A stretch of DNA of 53,345 nucleotides from Oscillatoria sp. SIO1A7 (GCA_010672965.1 JAAHFN010000018.1:86984-140328); one strand, 5' to 3'; positions 6,918 through 16,257 are shown, numbered from the stretch's first letter. Notes: generated by a model from the letters alone, not told the origin. Numbers and translations: made by a program.

Positions 6918-8783
6918 CTAGGGATGAAACTGTTGGATGGGGATAGCGATCGCAAACTCTGCCCCAAGCCCTGGTGCGGAATTGCACTTAAGGTCTCCCT
7001 TGTGTTTTTTGATAATTTTATAGCTAATCGAGAGTCCCAGCCCGGTGCCTTGACCGACGGGTTTGGTCGTGAAGAACGGATCGAACAATCGACCCTTGAT
7101 CTCATCGGTCATGCCAACTCCATTATCGGCAATCTTAATCTCTATGCGATCGTTCTCTATCGATGCAGTACGAATCGAGATAGTCGGTATTTTGGCTGGA
7201 GATTTTCCATTTTCCCTGCGGTAACTCTCTTCCAAAGCCTCTATGGCATTGGTTAGTAGGTTCATAAATACTTGATTGATTTGGGCAACAGAGCATTCCA
7301 GCTTGGGAATAGTGTCGTACTCTTTGACCACCTCAATGGGAGGATGGCCAGCTTTTAAGCGATGCTGCAAAAGCATCAGACAAGTATCAATGCTTTCGTG
7401 AATGTCTGCTGTTTTTATTTCTGATTCTTGGAGGCGAGAGAAATGTAGCAGAGACTTAACTATTTTACTAATACGCTCGGAACCAATTTTAATAGAACCT
7501 AGTAGCTTGGGAAGATCTTCCATCATAAATTCTAGGTCGCTAGCCTCGGCAAGCTCGATAATCTCCGGCGCGGGTTTAGGATAGTTTTGCTGGTACAGGT
7601 GCAGCAACTCGAAAAGATCTTGGGTATATTGATGCAAATAGGCGAGATTGCCATAAATAAAGCCTATAGGGTTGTTAAATTCATGGGCAATTCCCGCTAC
7701 CATCTGACCCAAGCTAGACATTTTTTCAGTTTGAACTAGCTGTTCCTGGGTTTGCTGTAAATTGTAGAGCGCAAGTTCGAGTTCCTCGGCCTTAGCTCGC
7801 TCTCTGGCTTCCGACTCTTTTAGCGCAGCGGTTCGCTCTTCCACTCTTATTTCTAGTCTATCGTTGGCTTGCTTGAGCGCCGCTTCTGCTCGCAGGCGAT
7901 AGGTGATTTGCAGAGCCAGCACCCACATACCCCAGCCCATTCCAACTGCCATGCCTATGGAGAGCAGGGAGAGAAAAACGAGGTTGGAATCCCACAATCC
8001 AGTTTTGTAGCGAGCCAGTTGTAGAAAGACGCGATCGCCAAAGGCATCCAGACGAACTCTTTTCACCAGACGCTCGTCTATTTGTGCCTCTCCAGGCAAT
8101 TTGGCGATCGCATTTCCCAACTTATCGACTAAGCTAATTTGATAATTTTCAGCATCAGAAGATTCTGCAATCTCGCGTAAAAATTCCTCCACCCAAAACG
8201 TCTTTGCGAAGGTGCCCAGAAACTCCTCGCGCCAAAACACTGGCATATAAACCTCGAAAGCCAGCTTGCCATTGGCTCCCACAAAAGGCTTGGTGTAAGC
8301 TGGGCTGCGCCCATAGCGACTGGCCACTGCTACAGAGCGAGACTCGGAACGGGATATGGGAATTTCCAGCAACTGTTCGTTAGCCTCCTCTGGAGCGACC
8401 CAGCGAACGACATTTTCGGCATCAGCCCAAACTATATGGCTCAAAGCAGGATGTTTGTCCTTATATTGGGCAACCCGCCGTTTAAATGTTTCAGCATTCA
8501 ATAGTTCCCGTTCCATTTCTTCTGCCAATAGTTCCAGAAGATTCTCATAGCCTTTAAGGTGAAGCTCTATACCCGCCCGGGCAGTCTGAGCGGCTCGATC
8601 CAGACTATTTTTATGTTGGTTTAAAGTGCGATGGTAGATTAGCCATAGCAAGACTCCTACCACCAAAATAAATGCTCCGGCTAAAACCGGCGGTCCTAAC
8701 CAAGCCAATTGAGAAATGATTTTGGGCTTTGCTCCTGCTCTAGATTGGGCTAGGGCTGTTTTAGAATTACTCGCATCTTCCAT
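6918..8783 (-). CDS. Membrane sensor histidine kinase
   Basis: A 621-aa kinase. Transmembrane helices lie at about residues 27-50 and 267-292 and enclose a periplasmic sensing domain of about 215 residues, probably Cache-like. A coiled coil (about 297-355) leads to the kinase core: phosphorylation site IAHEFNNP with His at about 367, N box NQVFMNLLTNAIEAL near 504-518, DNGVGM near 553, and GTGLGLSIS near 579. All residues needed for ATP binding and autophosphorylation are present. No response regulator is adjacent, so the partner is unknown. The ligand cannot be inferred. Confidence 0.88.
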   Translation of the reverse strand: MEDASNSKTALAQSRAGAKPKIISQLAWLGPPVLAGAFILVVGVLLWLIYHRTLNQHKNSLDRAAQTARAGIELHLKGYENLLELLAEEMERELLNAETFKRRVAQYKDKHPALSHIVWADAENVVRWVAPEEANEQLLEIPISRSESRSVAVASRYGRSPAYTKPFVGANGKLAFEVYMPVFWREEFLGTFAKTFWVEEFLREIAESSDAENYQISLVDKLGNAIAKLPGEAQIDERLVKRVRLDAFGDRVFLQLARYKTGLWDSNLVFLSLLSIGMAVGMGWGMWVLALQITYRLRAEAALKQANDRLEIRVEERTAALKESEARERAKAEELELALYNLQQTQEQLVQTEKMSSLGQMVAGIAHEFNNPIGFIYGNLAYLHQYTQDLFELLHLYQQNYPKPAPEIIELAEASDLEFMMEDLPKLLGSIKIGSERISKIVKSLLHFSRLQESEIKTADIHESIDTCLMLLQHRLKAGHPPIEVVKEYDTIPKLECSVAQINQVFMNLLTNAIEALEESYRRENGKSPAKIPTISIRTASIENDRIEIKIADNGVGMTDEIKGRLFDPFFTTKPVGQGTGLGLSISYKIIKKHKGDLKCNSAPGLGAEFAIAIPIQQFHP

Positions 8784-8866
8784 CGGTACAGAAATTTTTT
8801 ATGACTGCGGAGGATGCAACCCCTGAATACATTGGTTTTCGTAAGATATCGGAGATGATTGCCAGA

Positions 8867-9018
8867 TATAGCGTTTCTCAAATTGATGTGAGGTGTCTGG
8901 GGCCCGCGCATCCCAATATGAGAATCCCCGTTATACAGCAGAGATAGTCTTGGGGATGCTGTCGCCCCTACGTTTCTAGGGTCCGATCGTTTATTAGACT
9001 TATTTGAGAAACGCTATA
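8867..9018. repeat. Family A inverted-repeat element, copy 2
   Basis: A 152-bp copy with near-perfect ends TATAGCGTTTCTCAAAT and ATTTGAGAAACGCTATA; the inner module is in the opposite orientation to copy 1. It lies between the histidine kinase start and ycf19. The remaining bases to 9338 carry no convincing gene. Confidence 0.85.
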
Positions 9019-9338
9019 AGCCAAAGGACTAGATCTGTCTGTGGCTTGGTGAAAAAGCAATCTGTCTGCTCCGGCCGCTGCCATCCCCCGAGGCCAGGAA
9101 AGTCTAGCGCTATAGCAGCGTTCTTATTTTTCAGCCAAGAAAAAACCAGGTCGGGACAATTACAGCTCTGCCGCCAATTTGGGGGTTTGACTCTAGCCAA
9201 CTGAAAGCGTCGATCTCCACGGCCGCTAGGGAGTTTTACTTTGCCATACCACGCAAAGAGCGATCGCGACTTCGGAAAAAAACAGAATCCCCTACAATAT
9301 TGGGGATGCGTAACCTTTAAAATAGCTCCCTTACCATT

Positions 9339-9626
9339 ATGACATCTATAACTATTGCCAGTTGGATTCTCGGTATTCTCTTGGGGATAATGACCTTGCT
9401 ATTTATTTTTCGGATTGTCCTGACTTGGTATCCCCAAGTCGATCTCAACAAATCGCCCTTCAATCTAGTTGCTTGGCCCACGGAACCCTTTTTAGTGCCT
9501 ACCAGGAAGATAGTGCCTCCTTTGGGTGGAGTTGATATTACGCCAATTATTTGGGTGGGGATATTCAGCTTGCTGCGAGAAATGCTTATCGGTCAGCAAG
9601 GGCTGTTAACTATGACTATGCATTAA
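9339..9626 (+). CDS. YggT/Ycf19 family membrane protein
   Basis: A 95-aa protein with two membrane helices (about residues 5-28 and 66-85) separated by the family signature RIVLTWYPQVDLN, then a P-TEPFLVPTRKIVPPLGGVDITPI block. The plastid and cyanobacterial members (Ycf19/CCB3/YlmG) act in thylakoid cytochrome maturation and nucleoid or membrane organisation; this member could differ. A strong hairpin with T-rich tail follows about 20 bases behind the stop. Confidence 0.88.
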   Translation: MTSITIASWILGILLGIMTLLFIFRIVLTWYPQVDLNKSPFNLVAWPTEPFLVPTRKIVPPLGGVDITPIIWVGIFSLLREMLIGQQGLLTMTMH

Positions 9627-9647
9627 TTAAAAAGCTCTCAGCATTCA

Positions 9648-9690
9648 GTAAGAAGCCCGGTTTCTTTGAGAAAGCGGGCTTCTTACTTAT
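9648..9690 (+). terminator. Rho-independent-type terminator of the ycf19/yggT gene
   Basis: Exact 12-base arms GTAAGAAGCCCG (9648-9659) and CGGGCTTCTTAC (9675-9686), further paired by GTTTCT/AGAAAG, followed by TTATC. It lies just behind the stop codon at 9626. Confidence 0.7.
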
Positions 9691-10027
9691 CGCGAATTAT
9701 TTAGCGATCGGCAATTAATAAAGCAATTATTGAAAGGCGCGATCGCTCTTGGTAATCTGTCAAAGTATTTTTAAGGCATTCTCTCTATTAATTCCCAACT
9801 GCTGCCAATGCCCAATGCCATCCCCCCTAAGCCTTTCAAAGCTTTCAATGGGGGATTGCCTAGGGTGTTTAGTCTCGAAGAAAATCAATTGTTTTTGTGA
9901 CTGCGAACATCCCGAAACACCATTAACCGTAGGGCTTTCCGGCAACAGCAAAGCGAGCTGGAAAATAGCATGAAGTTTCCCCACACCCCACACCCTAGGG
10001 ATTGCCCCATGCCCTCCTTACAAACTA
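9691..10027. other. Intergenic stretch, mostly simple sequence
   Basis: Contains one GCGATCGC, a CCCAATGCC stretch and a CCCCACACCCCACACCC stretch near 9970-10000. No gene or clear signal. Confidence 0.4.
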
Positions 10028-10639
10028 CTAGGTATCGTACATCCGTGCCTCAATAGCATCTGGATTTTCCTCCAAATATTTATCGAAGCCGGTTTTTTCT
10101 AACTTCTTAGACTGCTGGTGAGCTGCCTCGGCTTGCAGTTCTTCTACCGCATCCCAAGCCGCCGCGCATTCCTTAGAAGTAGAGCCCTTTGCCGCACAGA
10201 CCGAGCGAGCCTCTTCTATAGCTTTTTGGATTTCTCCTTCAAAAACAACAGCTTTCGGCTGCTCCACGAAGTCGCTCTTCTTCAGAATATCGCTCACTGA
10301 AATAATGCCCAGCAAGTCTCCTTGAATAACGGGAGCCCGACGGGTGCGGGTATTGGCAAACAACCGCGCCACATACTCGACTCCTAAATCGGGATCGACG
10401 ATTATGCAGGGCTTGGTCATAATCTCGAAGACTCGCATTTGCTTCGGGTCGAGACCAAAAGCCGCCACCTTATATACGATATCCGTCTCGGTAACGATAC
10501 CGTAAGCATCTTCGTCGTGGCGGCGATCCACAATGAGGGCCCGCAAATTTTTTTCCTTCATTAGCTTAACCGCCTCAGCCACCGTCGCCGAGCCGCGAAT
10601 CTTGACCACATCCTCGGTCATAATGTCTTTTGCCTTCAT
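10028..10639 (-). CDS. CBS-CP12 fusion protein
   Basis: A 203-aa protein. Two CBS motifs fill residues 1-125 (KAKDIMTEDVVKIRGSATVA and FEIMTKPCIIVDPDLGVEYV); CBS pairs bind adenosine nucleotides. Residues about 133-203 form a CP12-like tail: EGEIQKAIEEARSVC, KGSTSKECAAAWDAVEELQA, and DKYLEENPDAIEARMYDT. CP12 clamps GAPDH and phosphoribulokinase under oxidised conditions. The N-terminal cysteine pair (C-AAKGSTSKE-C) is present, but the C-terminal pair of ordinary CP12 (YC-ENP-AAEC) is replaced by Leu and Ala, so only one redox switch remains. The fusion type is known in cyanobacteria. Confidence 0.9.
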   Translation of the reverse strand: MKAKDIMTEDVVKIRGSATVAEAVKLMKEKNLRALIVDRRHDEDAYGIVTETDIVYKVAAFGLDPKQMRVFEIMTKPCIIVDPDLGVEYVARLFANTRTRRAPVIQGDLLGIISVSDILKKSDFVEQPKAVVFEGEIQKAIEEARSVCAAKGSTSKECAAAWDAVEELQAEAAHQQSKKLEKTGFDKYLEENPDAIEARMYDT

Positions 10640-10846
10640 GCCTTCACCTCTGAAAAATGTTTGGCGACTTTTTTCGATCGTAAGCTAAATGGGCATCGAT
10701 TTTAAGTTTTGAGTTTTAAGTTTTGAGTTTTGAGTTGAAATTTGGTGCTAGTTAATATGGCAATTGTTTATTTGTTACTCAATGACAAGCTAAAACTTGC
10801 CCCCTGCTCCGAAAGCTCCTTGCTCCGAAAGCTCCCTGCCCCCTGC

Positions 10847-11056
10847 CTTTCAAGGATATGTTTTTTATAATCCTCCTTTTTGACGAGATCGGTGGGCTGC
10901 ATAGGTTTCTTGGGCGAAGCATTCCAATACAATAATTTTTTCTAATAAAGCAAAAGCTGTCTCGGGAATGCTGTCGCCCCTACGCCCCGGGTCGCGTCCT
11001 CGATACTCTCGATACCTCTCAAGAATGCCAAATATAAAAAACATACCCCTTGTAAG
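10847..11056. repeat. Family E element, copy 1
   Basis: Ends CTTTCAAGGATATGTTTTTT and the complement AAAAAACATACCCCTTGTAAG. The centre has GGCGAAGCATTCCA and GGAATGCTGTCGCCCCTACG, a variant of the family A inner module. Further copies at 25494 and 25707. Flanked by CCCCTGC-type simple repeats on both sides. Confidence 0.7.
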
Positions 11057-11102
11057 CTGCTCCCTGCCCCCTGCCCCCTGCCCCCTGCCCCGAAGGTCCT
11101 CC

Positions 11103-12320
11103 CTAAAACGGAGGATCGTCTGGCAAAGGATTCATCAGATTTCTTTCCACCATTTCTTGAATCACCAGATCGGGTTGCTCTTTATCGATTAATTCGGCAT
11201 CAAACTCATACTGGCGCACAAAGAGAATTCTTTGAAAATTTTCTGAGATAAGAGGAGCGAGATTTAAAGCAAAAGAATCGTGAAACATAACGGCCCGAGG
11301 CAGAGTAGAGTCATCGACTTCTGTGGCAAAGGGTTGTCGCTCTAGGGGCAAACCAGGCCGGGAAATTCCGGGCTCGACCTTACGAGCTAAGGGGGCAAAT
11401 CGAGGGGAAAACTTCAACACTTCTTCCCGCCAGATATGCTCCAAGCCCAACATAGTCGCCAAGTCGCCTCCCTGACGATAAGCTATTTCTTTTTTGAAAG
11501 CAGATGAAGGGAGTGGCGCTAGCTCGGGAAACGAAACTTTGAGGGTTTTGATGATTTCAGTATAAGCGGAAAAAACTCCCGGTTTATTCCAGTGAGAATC
11601 ATTGCGGTGATAGACGCGGTATTTTTGCTTGGCCTCGCGCAGAGTCGATCGCAGGTCGAGAATCGCGATATTCGAGCGAGCCTTTAAGCGATTGACTAAT
11701 TGGTCTAGCCGAGATTCTCGTCCGAGGCGCTGGAAAGAGTCCGGGAGAAATTCGGGATAAAGGGTATGTTTGTTAGGCACAATAATAAAGAGGTAATGAA
11801 TTCCTCTGGCGGCGAGCCAATCTCGTCTTTGTTCTAAAATTCGCTGCCAGCGATCCAATTCCTCGGTAGTAAAAAGATTCTTAGCGCGATGGTACTGAAG
11901 GACAGTACTATCGGCGTAGAATAGCCAGCCTTCTTTGCCGATCGCCACTCGCTCCACAGGAGAAACGCCGAATACTGTTGCTTTCACCAAGTTGTGCCAG
12001 CGGATGAGAACCTGTCGCCCCCCAAAGTTGTCGTTATAGTAAGTTTCAAACTTTTGCGTAAATTTTGGCAGAAACTGGAGATTAAAGCTTAGCTCTGGCA
12101 ATTGGGCAAGCTCGCGATTTTCCCAATTACTGGCACTATTAGCGCTGCCGTATAAGTTTGGCTCTAATTTGAAAATACCGATCGCCAGAGGAGACCATAT
12201 ACCCAGGAAAAATAAGCTAATCAAAAAGCTATCGGCGATTTTTTTGCGCGTACTGGCAGGGTTACTATAAGGCTTACTGGCGTGGTTATTGGGAAAAATA
12301 CTTTTCAAGTTTTGTTTCAT
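11103..12320 (-). CDS. AlgX/AlgJ-like SGNH acyltransferase family protein
   Basis: A 405-aa protein with one N-terminal membrane anchor (about residues 31-50) and a large extracytoplasmic domain. Family hallmarks are ENRELAQLPELS, a YYNDNFGGR stretch, GKEGWLFY at about 128, the catalytic Asp-x-His in NDSHWN at about 240, and the serine in MFHDSFA near 345. AlgJ/AlgX proteins O-acetylate exopolysaccharides in the periplasm together with an MBOAT protein. No MBOAT gene is adjacent, so the substrate is open; a cell-surface glycan is likely. Confidence 0.85.
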   Translation of the reverse strand: MKQNLKSIFPNNHASKPYSNPASTRKKIADSFLISLFFLGIWSPLAIGIFKLEPNLYGSANSASNWENRELAQLPELSFNLQFLPKFTQKFETYYNDNFGGRQVLIRWHNLVKATVFGVSPVERVAIGKEGWLFYADSTVLQYHRAKNLFTTEELDRWQRILEQRRDWLAARGIHYLFIIVPNKHTLYPEFLPDSFQRLGRESRLDQLVNRLKARSNIAILDLRSTLREAKQKYRVYHRNDSHWNKPGVFSAYTEIIKTLKVSFPELAPLPSSAFKKEIAYRQGGDLATMLGLEHIWREEVLKFSPRFAPLARKVEPGISRPGLPLERQPFATEVDDSTLPRAVMFHDSFALNLAPLISENFQRILFVRQYEFDAELIDKEQPDLVIQEMVERNLMNPLPDDPPF

Positions 12321-12924
12321 AGGTATCTCTCCAGATTTTTTAATTCCACTCTTGCTGGATTCCTAAATTAACTTTTGTTAAGCAAGGGATTAACCTGATG
12401 AAAGCGATCGCCTAAAATATAAACTGTGTAAGGAATCGATATTGTAAAGAAAAATGCGAGTAAGGCGATCTTGAGGGCGCAACTGTAGGGGCATATGGCA
12501 TTCGCCCCTACTAAGAGCAGCGTCTGTGGCTGTCCGTAGGAGAATCGGCTTACTGCTTATAAGGGTACGGGGCGGCGCACCCTATGCTATTCCCCCAGAC
12601 AAATATGGCGCTCCCTGCCCCTGCTCCCTTTGCCCGACCCTTGCCGCAGAGCCCCTGCCGCAGAGCCCCCAATATCTTTAAATTTTTATTCGCTCTGGTT
12701 GCAGCATCCCTTCATCAAAGAATATAGAGTGGTATGGCAGCTAACTAATATTTCTAGCTCTGCTGAGGGGACAAAACAGTTTTTTATTTATAATTGATTA
12801 ACAACGAGTTATATATTATGTGCAGCCACAATAAAATTACTTATTAAACTATCGATTGCACGATCGCGTCCTTTTGCGTCAAATTGAATGTGTCTTTGGT
12901 TGTGAAGGAGATAATTGTAGTTGC
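12321..12924. other. Divergent intergenic region
   Basis: Separates the AlgX-like gene from the PatA-type gene. It holds a GTAGGGGCATATGGCATTCGCCCCTAC palindrome near 12486-12512, CCCTGCCGCAGAG direct repeats near 12640-12670, and an AT-rich stretch at 12745-12850 that could carry the forward promoter. No gene seen. Confidence 0.5.
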
Positions 12925-14193
12925 ATGCAGGGAAACTTAAACGAAATAGATGTCGGGAGCATCCTGCTACTCGTTGAGTTAGGACAGCGAACCGGCGAAT
13001 TGTTTGTAGAGGCATGGCCTATGGGTCAAACCGAGAGTCGCCTGGGAGGGAGCCCCCGTTTTAGCTCATTGCCGGAGCAGTCCTGGTTTGTTTTCTTCTG
13101 CAACGGACAAATTATGTACGCTGCCGATAGCAATCCGAGTTTATCTCGGTTGCGGGACTATCTCCGTCGCTACAACAAAGAGACTGCTTTAGATAATACA
13201 GAAATAGATTCTATCGCCTCCACCAATGCCCTAGAGTATGGCCATCTGTGGGCTTTGCTGGAAAACAAAGACCTCACTCCAGGGCAAGGACGCAGCATTA
13301 TCCAGAGCATGGTGCGCGAAACCCTCTTTGACCTGCTGAGCCTCCACCAAGGCTCCTTTATTTTTGAGGTGGGGCCTTCGCTGTCGCCACAATTGACCGT
13401 TTTAGAAATTGGCCCCTTGGTTAAGAAAATCATGAAACAGGTTCAAGAGTGGAAGCAGTTTTATCCCCATATCCAGTCCCCCAATCAATGTCCTATTATC
13501 ACTAATGTCGAAGAACTCAAGAAGGTGCTGCCGCGAGATAGTTTTAAGAATCTGGAGCGCTGGGCTGATGGCAAAACAAGCTTGCGCCAGATATCTCGCT
13601 ATTTAAACCGGGATATTTTGACGGTAGCTAGAGCCTTTTATCCGTTTGTTCAACTCGGATTAGTCCAACTATTTTATCCCGAGTCCAAGCACAAAGAGCA
13701 AATAGAACCCGAAGAGAAAAAGGTAGTATGTATAGATGACGATATGGCCATCGGCAAAGCGGTGGAGCATATTCTAGGACAACATGGGTATGAGGTGACG
13801 GCAATCTCCAATCCCCTAAAAGCTCTCAGTCTCGTATTTAAATTGAAACCAGATTTGATTTTATGCGATATTACTATGCCGGAGCTAGATGGCTATGAAA
13901 TTTGTGCTATGCTCAGGCGATCGACTGCTTTTCGGCAAACGCCTTTAGTCATGTTGACTGGTCTGGATGGTTTTATCAATAGAGTAAAAGCCCGCATGAT
14001 TGGCGCTAATGACTATCTCACCAAACCATTTGGGGAAGGCGAATTATTAATGCTGGTTGAAAAACATATAGGTTTGGGAAAACCAATTGCTGAAGAATCT
14101 ATAGAAGAAAATATGGACGACTTGGAAAGCTTATTGGCAGAACTTATAGATCCAGAAATAGATCCAGAAATAGATCCAGAAATAGATCTATAG
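12925..14193 (+). CDS. PatA-type response regulator (DUF4388 plus receiver)
   Basis: A 422-aa protein if started at the ATG at 12925, which gives MQGNLNEIDVGSILLLVELG, the usual start of PATAN/DUF4388 regulators; an in-frame TTG at 12856 would add 23 unlikely residues. After the PATAN region comes a receiver domain (about residues 265-385) with the acidic pair IDDD, phosphoacceptor Asp near 314 in LILCDITMPELDG, the T of VMLTG and the lysine of TKPF. This family includes PatA of heterocyst patterning and PixG/PilG-like regulators of phototaxis. The C-terminus ends in three tandem 12-base units encoding IDPE. Confidence 0.88.
   Translation: MQGNLNEIDVGSILLLVELGQRTGELFVEAWPMGQTESRLGGSPRFSSLPEQSWFVFFCNGQIMYAADSNPSLSRLRDYLRRYNKETALDNTEIDSIASTNALEYGHLWALLENKDLTPGQGRSIIQSMVRETLFDLLSLHQGSFIFEVGPSLSPQLTVLEIGPLVKKIMKQVQEWKQFYPHIQSPNQCPIITNVEELKKVLPRDSFKNLERWADGKTSLRQISRYLNRDILTVARAFYPFVQLGLVQLFYPESKHKEQIEPEEKKVVCIDDDMAIGKAVEHILGQHGYEVTAISNPLKALSLVFKLKPDLILCDITMPELDGYEICAMLRRSTAFRQTPLVMLTGLDGFINRVKARMIGANDYLTKPFGEGELLMLVEKHIGLGKPIAEESIEENMDDLESLLAELIDPEIDPEIDPEIDL
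14145..14190 (+). repeat. Tandem 12-bp units inside the regulator's 3' end
   Basis: Three copies of ATAGATCCAGAA just before the stop codon encode IDPE-IDPE-IDPE. They are in frame, so copy-number change would only lengthen or shorten an acidic tail. Confidence 0.85.
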
Positions 14194-14397
14194 TCTGCGC
14201 CCGAGAATAGAACTTGTCAAAATTTTATAAAAAAAATCAGTACGCCGATTCTACGGGGAGACGCTCTTGCAACAGTCGTTAGCACGGGCGATCTTTTACG
14301 CCCCTACAAGCCGAGATGTTCTCTCCAGGGCGATCGCCCTTGCTTGGGGGCTCGGGACTGGGATAAGCTACAAAAAAATTACTAGCAAGAAAAAATC

Positions 14398-15246
14398 GTG
14401 GCAATTGACGAACGAGTTATTGAGGTTGAGGGAATAAAATGGTTTTATCGCGAGGCTCGGCCGGCTGAGGAAAATGGTTTGCCGCCGGTGCTGCTGCTGC
14501 ATGGATTGCCCGCCCAGAGCTACAGTTGGACCCAAATAATGCCCGCTTTGGCAGAGCAAGGGCTGCGATCGCTCGCCCCGGATTGGATTGGCTTTGGCTT
14601 ATCTGGAAAGCCCGATGCTCGGGACTTTGCCTATACCCCGGATGCCTTTATCGAAGCTTTAGCTGCTTTCGTCCAAACTCTACAATTAGAAAAACTTTAT
14701 TTAGTAGTACAAGGATTTTTAGGGTCCGTCGGCCTTCAATGGGCTTTGCGCAACCCAGACCTAGTTTCCCGCTTGGTCATTCTCAATACTCCCGTGTCAT
14801 CGGCAGCAAAATTGCCCTGGAAAATACAGCAGTTGGGACTACCCTTTTTCGGCGATATGGTGACCCAAGACCCCCTCTTGGTCGATCGCACCCTTGAGGG
14901 GGGCAGCCGTTACACTATATCTGATGACGATTTAGATATCTACCGCCGCCCTTTCCTTACTAGCTCTGCAGCCGGACGCTCCCTCCTAGCCACCGTGCGA
15001 AAGATACAGCTAAGCCAAGCAATGACAGAAATCGAGTCGGGATTTCGCCAATGGGCCCAGCCAACTTTAATTATTTGGGGGATAGCTGACCCCTGGCTGC
15101 CCGTCGCCCAAGCACAAGAGTTGGCTAGTTCCATGTCAAATGCGGAATTGCTTCAACTGGAGCAAGTCGGTCACTATCCTCAAGAGCATTGGTCCGAGGA
15201 AATAAATAAAAGTCTCGTTCCCTTTCTGCGCCGCAGTGAAACCTAA
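14398..15246 (+). CDS. Alpha/beta-hydrolase fold protein without the usual nucleophile
   Basis: A 282-aa protein (GTG start) with the haloalkane-dehalogenase/epoxide-hydrolase type layout: oxyanion motif LLLHGLPAQSYSW at about 31-43, APDWIGFGLSGKP near 60-72, an acidic residue in WGIADPWLP near 225-233 and a histidine in VGHYPQEHW near 260. The nucleophile elbow, normally G-x-S/D-x-G, reads LVVQGFLGSVG, putting Phe where the catalytic Ser or Asp should be. The codons are unambiguous. It therefore probably does not hydrolyse by the classical route and may bind a ligand or use other chemistry. Confidence 0.85.
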   Translation: MAIDERVIEVEGIKWFYREARPAEENGLPPVLLLHGLPAQSYSWTQIMPALAEQGLRSLAPDWIGFGLSGKPDARDFAYTPDAFIEALAAFVQTLQLEKLYLVVQGFLGSVGLQWALRNPDLVSRLVILNTPVSSAAKLPWKIQQLGLPFFGDMVTQDPLLVDRTLEGGSRYTISDDDLDIYRRPFLTSSAAGRSLLATVRKIQLSQAMTEIESGFRQWAQPTLIIWGIADPWLPVAQAQELASSMSNAELLQLEQVGHYPQEHWSEEINKSLVPFLRRSET

Positions 15247-15494
15247 ATTGGGCACTACTAAGACGGCTTAGGACAAGAGGTTGGTAGAGGCGAACGGCCG
15301 TATTACAAAATACCAAAACCATAATTAACAAGGGTTTGACGCTCTAGCTGAAAGCTGAAAGCATGTCCCGAGGCTAAGTCTAGGCGTAGGCGTAGCCTGC
15401 CCTCTGGGGCATAGCCTGCCCTCCGGGGCATAGGGCTGACCGCTTACTGCTATAGTTGGTTAACAGAATGGTTAGTTAATGGTGCAATAAATTT
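15247..15494. repeat. Mosaic of repeat fragments upstream of psbQ
   Basis: Contains a GCACTACTAAGACGGCTTAGGACAAGAG-like piece also seen near 50682, a heptamer pair AGCTGAA/AGC, two copies of GCATAGCCTGCCCTC-type repeat near 15378-15432, and a family B right end (CGCTTACTGCTATA, ending 15454). Confidence 0.55.
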
Positions 15495-15938
15495 ATGGGA
15501 CGCTATCGTTCGCTCTTAGCCAGCATTTTGGCACTGGTGATGGTGTTTTTGACGAGCTGTGGTTCGCCTAAAGCAGTCAAACCGCCAGTTTATGACCCAG
15601 TTCAACTAGAGAAAATCGATCAATATCAATCGCAACTGTTGGCTTTTCGCGATCGCATGACCGAACTGGAATCCTTAATCCAACAACGAGACTGGAATAA
15701 TGTAAGTTCTCTCATACATGGTCCTCTGGGTCAGTTACGGCAGGACATGAGCTACATCACCCGCTCCCTCCTGCCTCAAGACAAAAAGTCTGCCCTGAAT
15801 CTAGCCAGGGAGATAGCTGGCCGCCTGGAAGCGATTGATGTCGCTGGCAGTAATAACAACTTGGAGCAAGCGATCTCTAACTACCGACAAGCTATTGACG
15901 GTTTAGATACTTTCACAGGCTTGCTTTCCAAAGCCTAA
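15495..15938 (+). CDS. psbQ: Photosystem II lipoprotein PsbQ (CyanoQ)
   Basis: A 147-aa protein with a lipoprotein signal peptide, lipobox LTSC at about residues 19-22. A four-helix-bundle region follows, rich in Gln, Leu and Arg (QYQSQLLAFRDRMTELESLI, GPLGQLRQDMSYITRSLLPQ, AREIAGRLEAIDVA, NYRQAIDGLDTFTGLL), which matches cyanobacterial PsbQ. It sits on the lumenal face of photosystem II and stabilises the oxygen-evolving complex. Length is normal for the family. No co-transcribed partner is evident. Confidence 0.9.
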   Translation: MGRYRSLLASILALVMVFLTSCGSPKAVKPPVYDPVQLEKIDQYQSQLLAFRDRMTELESLIQQRDWNNVSSLIHGPLGQLRQDMSYITRSLLPQDKKSALNLAREIAGRLEAIDVAGSNNNLEQAISNYRQAIDGLDTFTGLLSKA

Positions 15939-15972
15939 GCAAAAGTTATGTTGGGCTTTGAGTTTTAAGTTA

Positions 15973-16109
15973 TATAGCGTTTCTCAAATTGTAATGCGCG
16001 AAACGTAGGGGCGACAGCATCCCCGAGGCAATCTCTTAGCTCTCAACGGTAACCCCCTTACTCTCGTTGCTTCGCCCCAGACAACCTCATGTCACACCAA
16101 TTTGAGAAA
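15973..16109. repeat. Family A element, copy 3 (right end truncated)
   Basis: Begins TATAGCGTTTCTCAAATTG, contains GTAGGGGCGACAGCATCCCC and GTTGCTTCGCCCCAGACA, and ends in AATTTGAGAAA without the final CGCTATA. Copy 4 starts eight bases later, so the truncation may date from that insertion. Confidence 0.8.
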
Positions 16110-16116
16110 TTAAAAT

Positions 16117-16257
16117 TATAGCGTTTCTCAAATTGATGTGAGATGCCACAGGCGTTGCATCCCAATACGAGAACTCTCGTTCTACAGCCCAGACAGTCAA
16201 GGGGGATGCTGTCGCCCCTACCCGATCGTTTATTACACTGATTTGAGAAACGCTATA
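16117..16257. repeat. Family A element, copy 4 (inverted core)
   Basis: A 141-bp copy with intact ends TATAGCGTTTCTCAAAT and ATTTGAGAAACGCTATA and the inner module reversed relative to copy 3, directly beside it. It is followed by simple A-rich CTAAAAACTAAAAA sequence leading into the next gene. Confidence 0.85.

Noticed and set aside
9000-9204. Open frames of 66 codons on both strands over the same bases
   Set aside because: Both start or end at the family A right end and have no ribosome site; they mirror each other and neither resembles a known protein.
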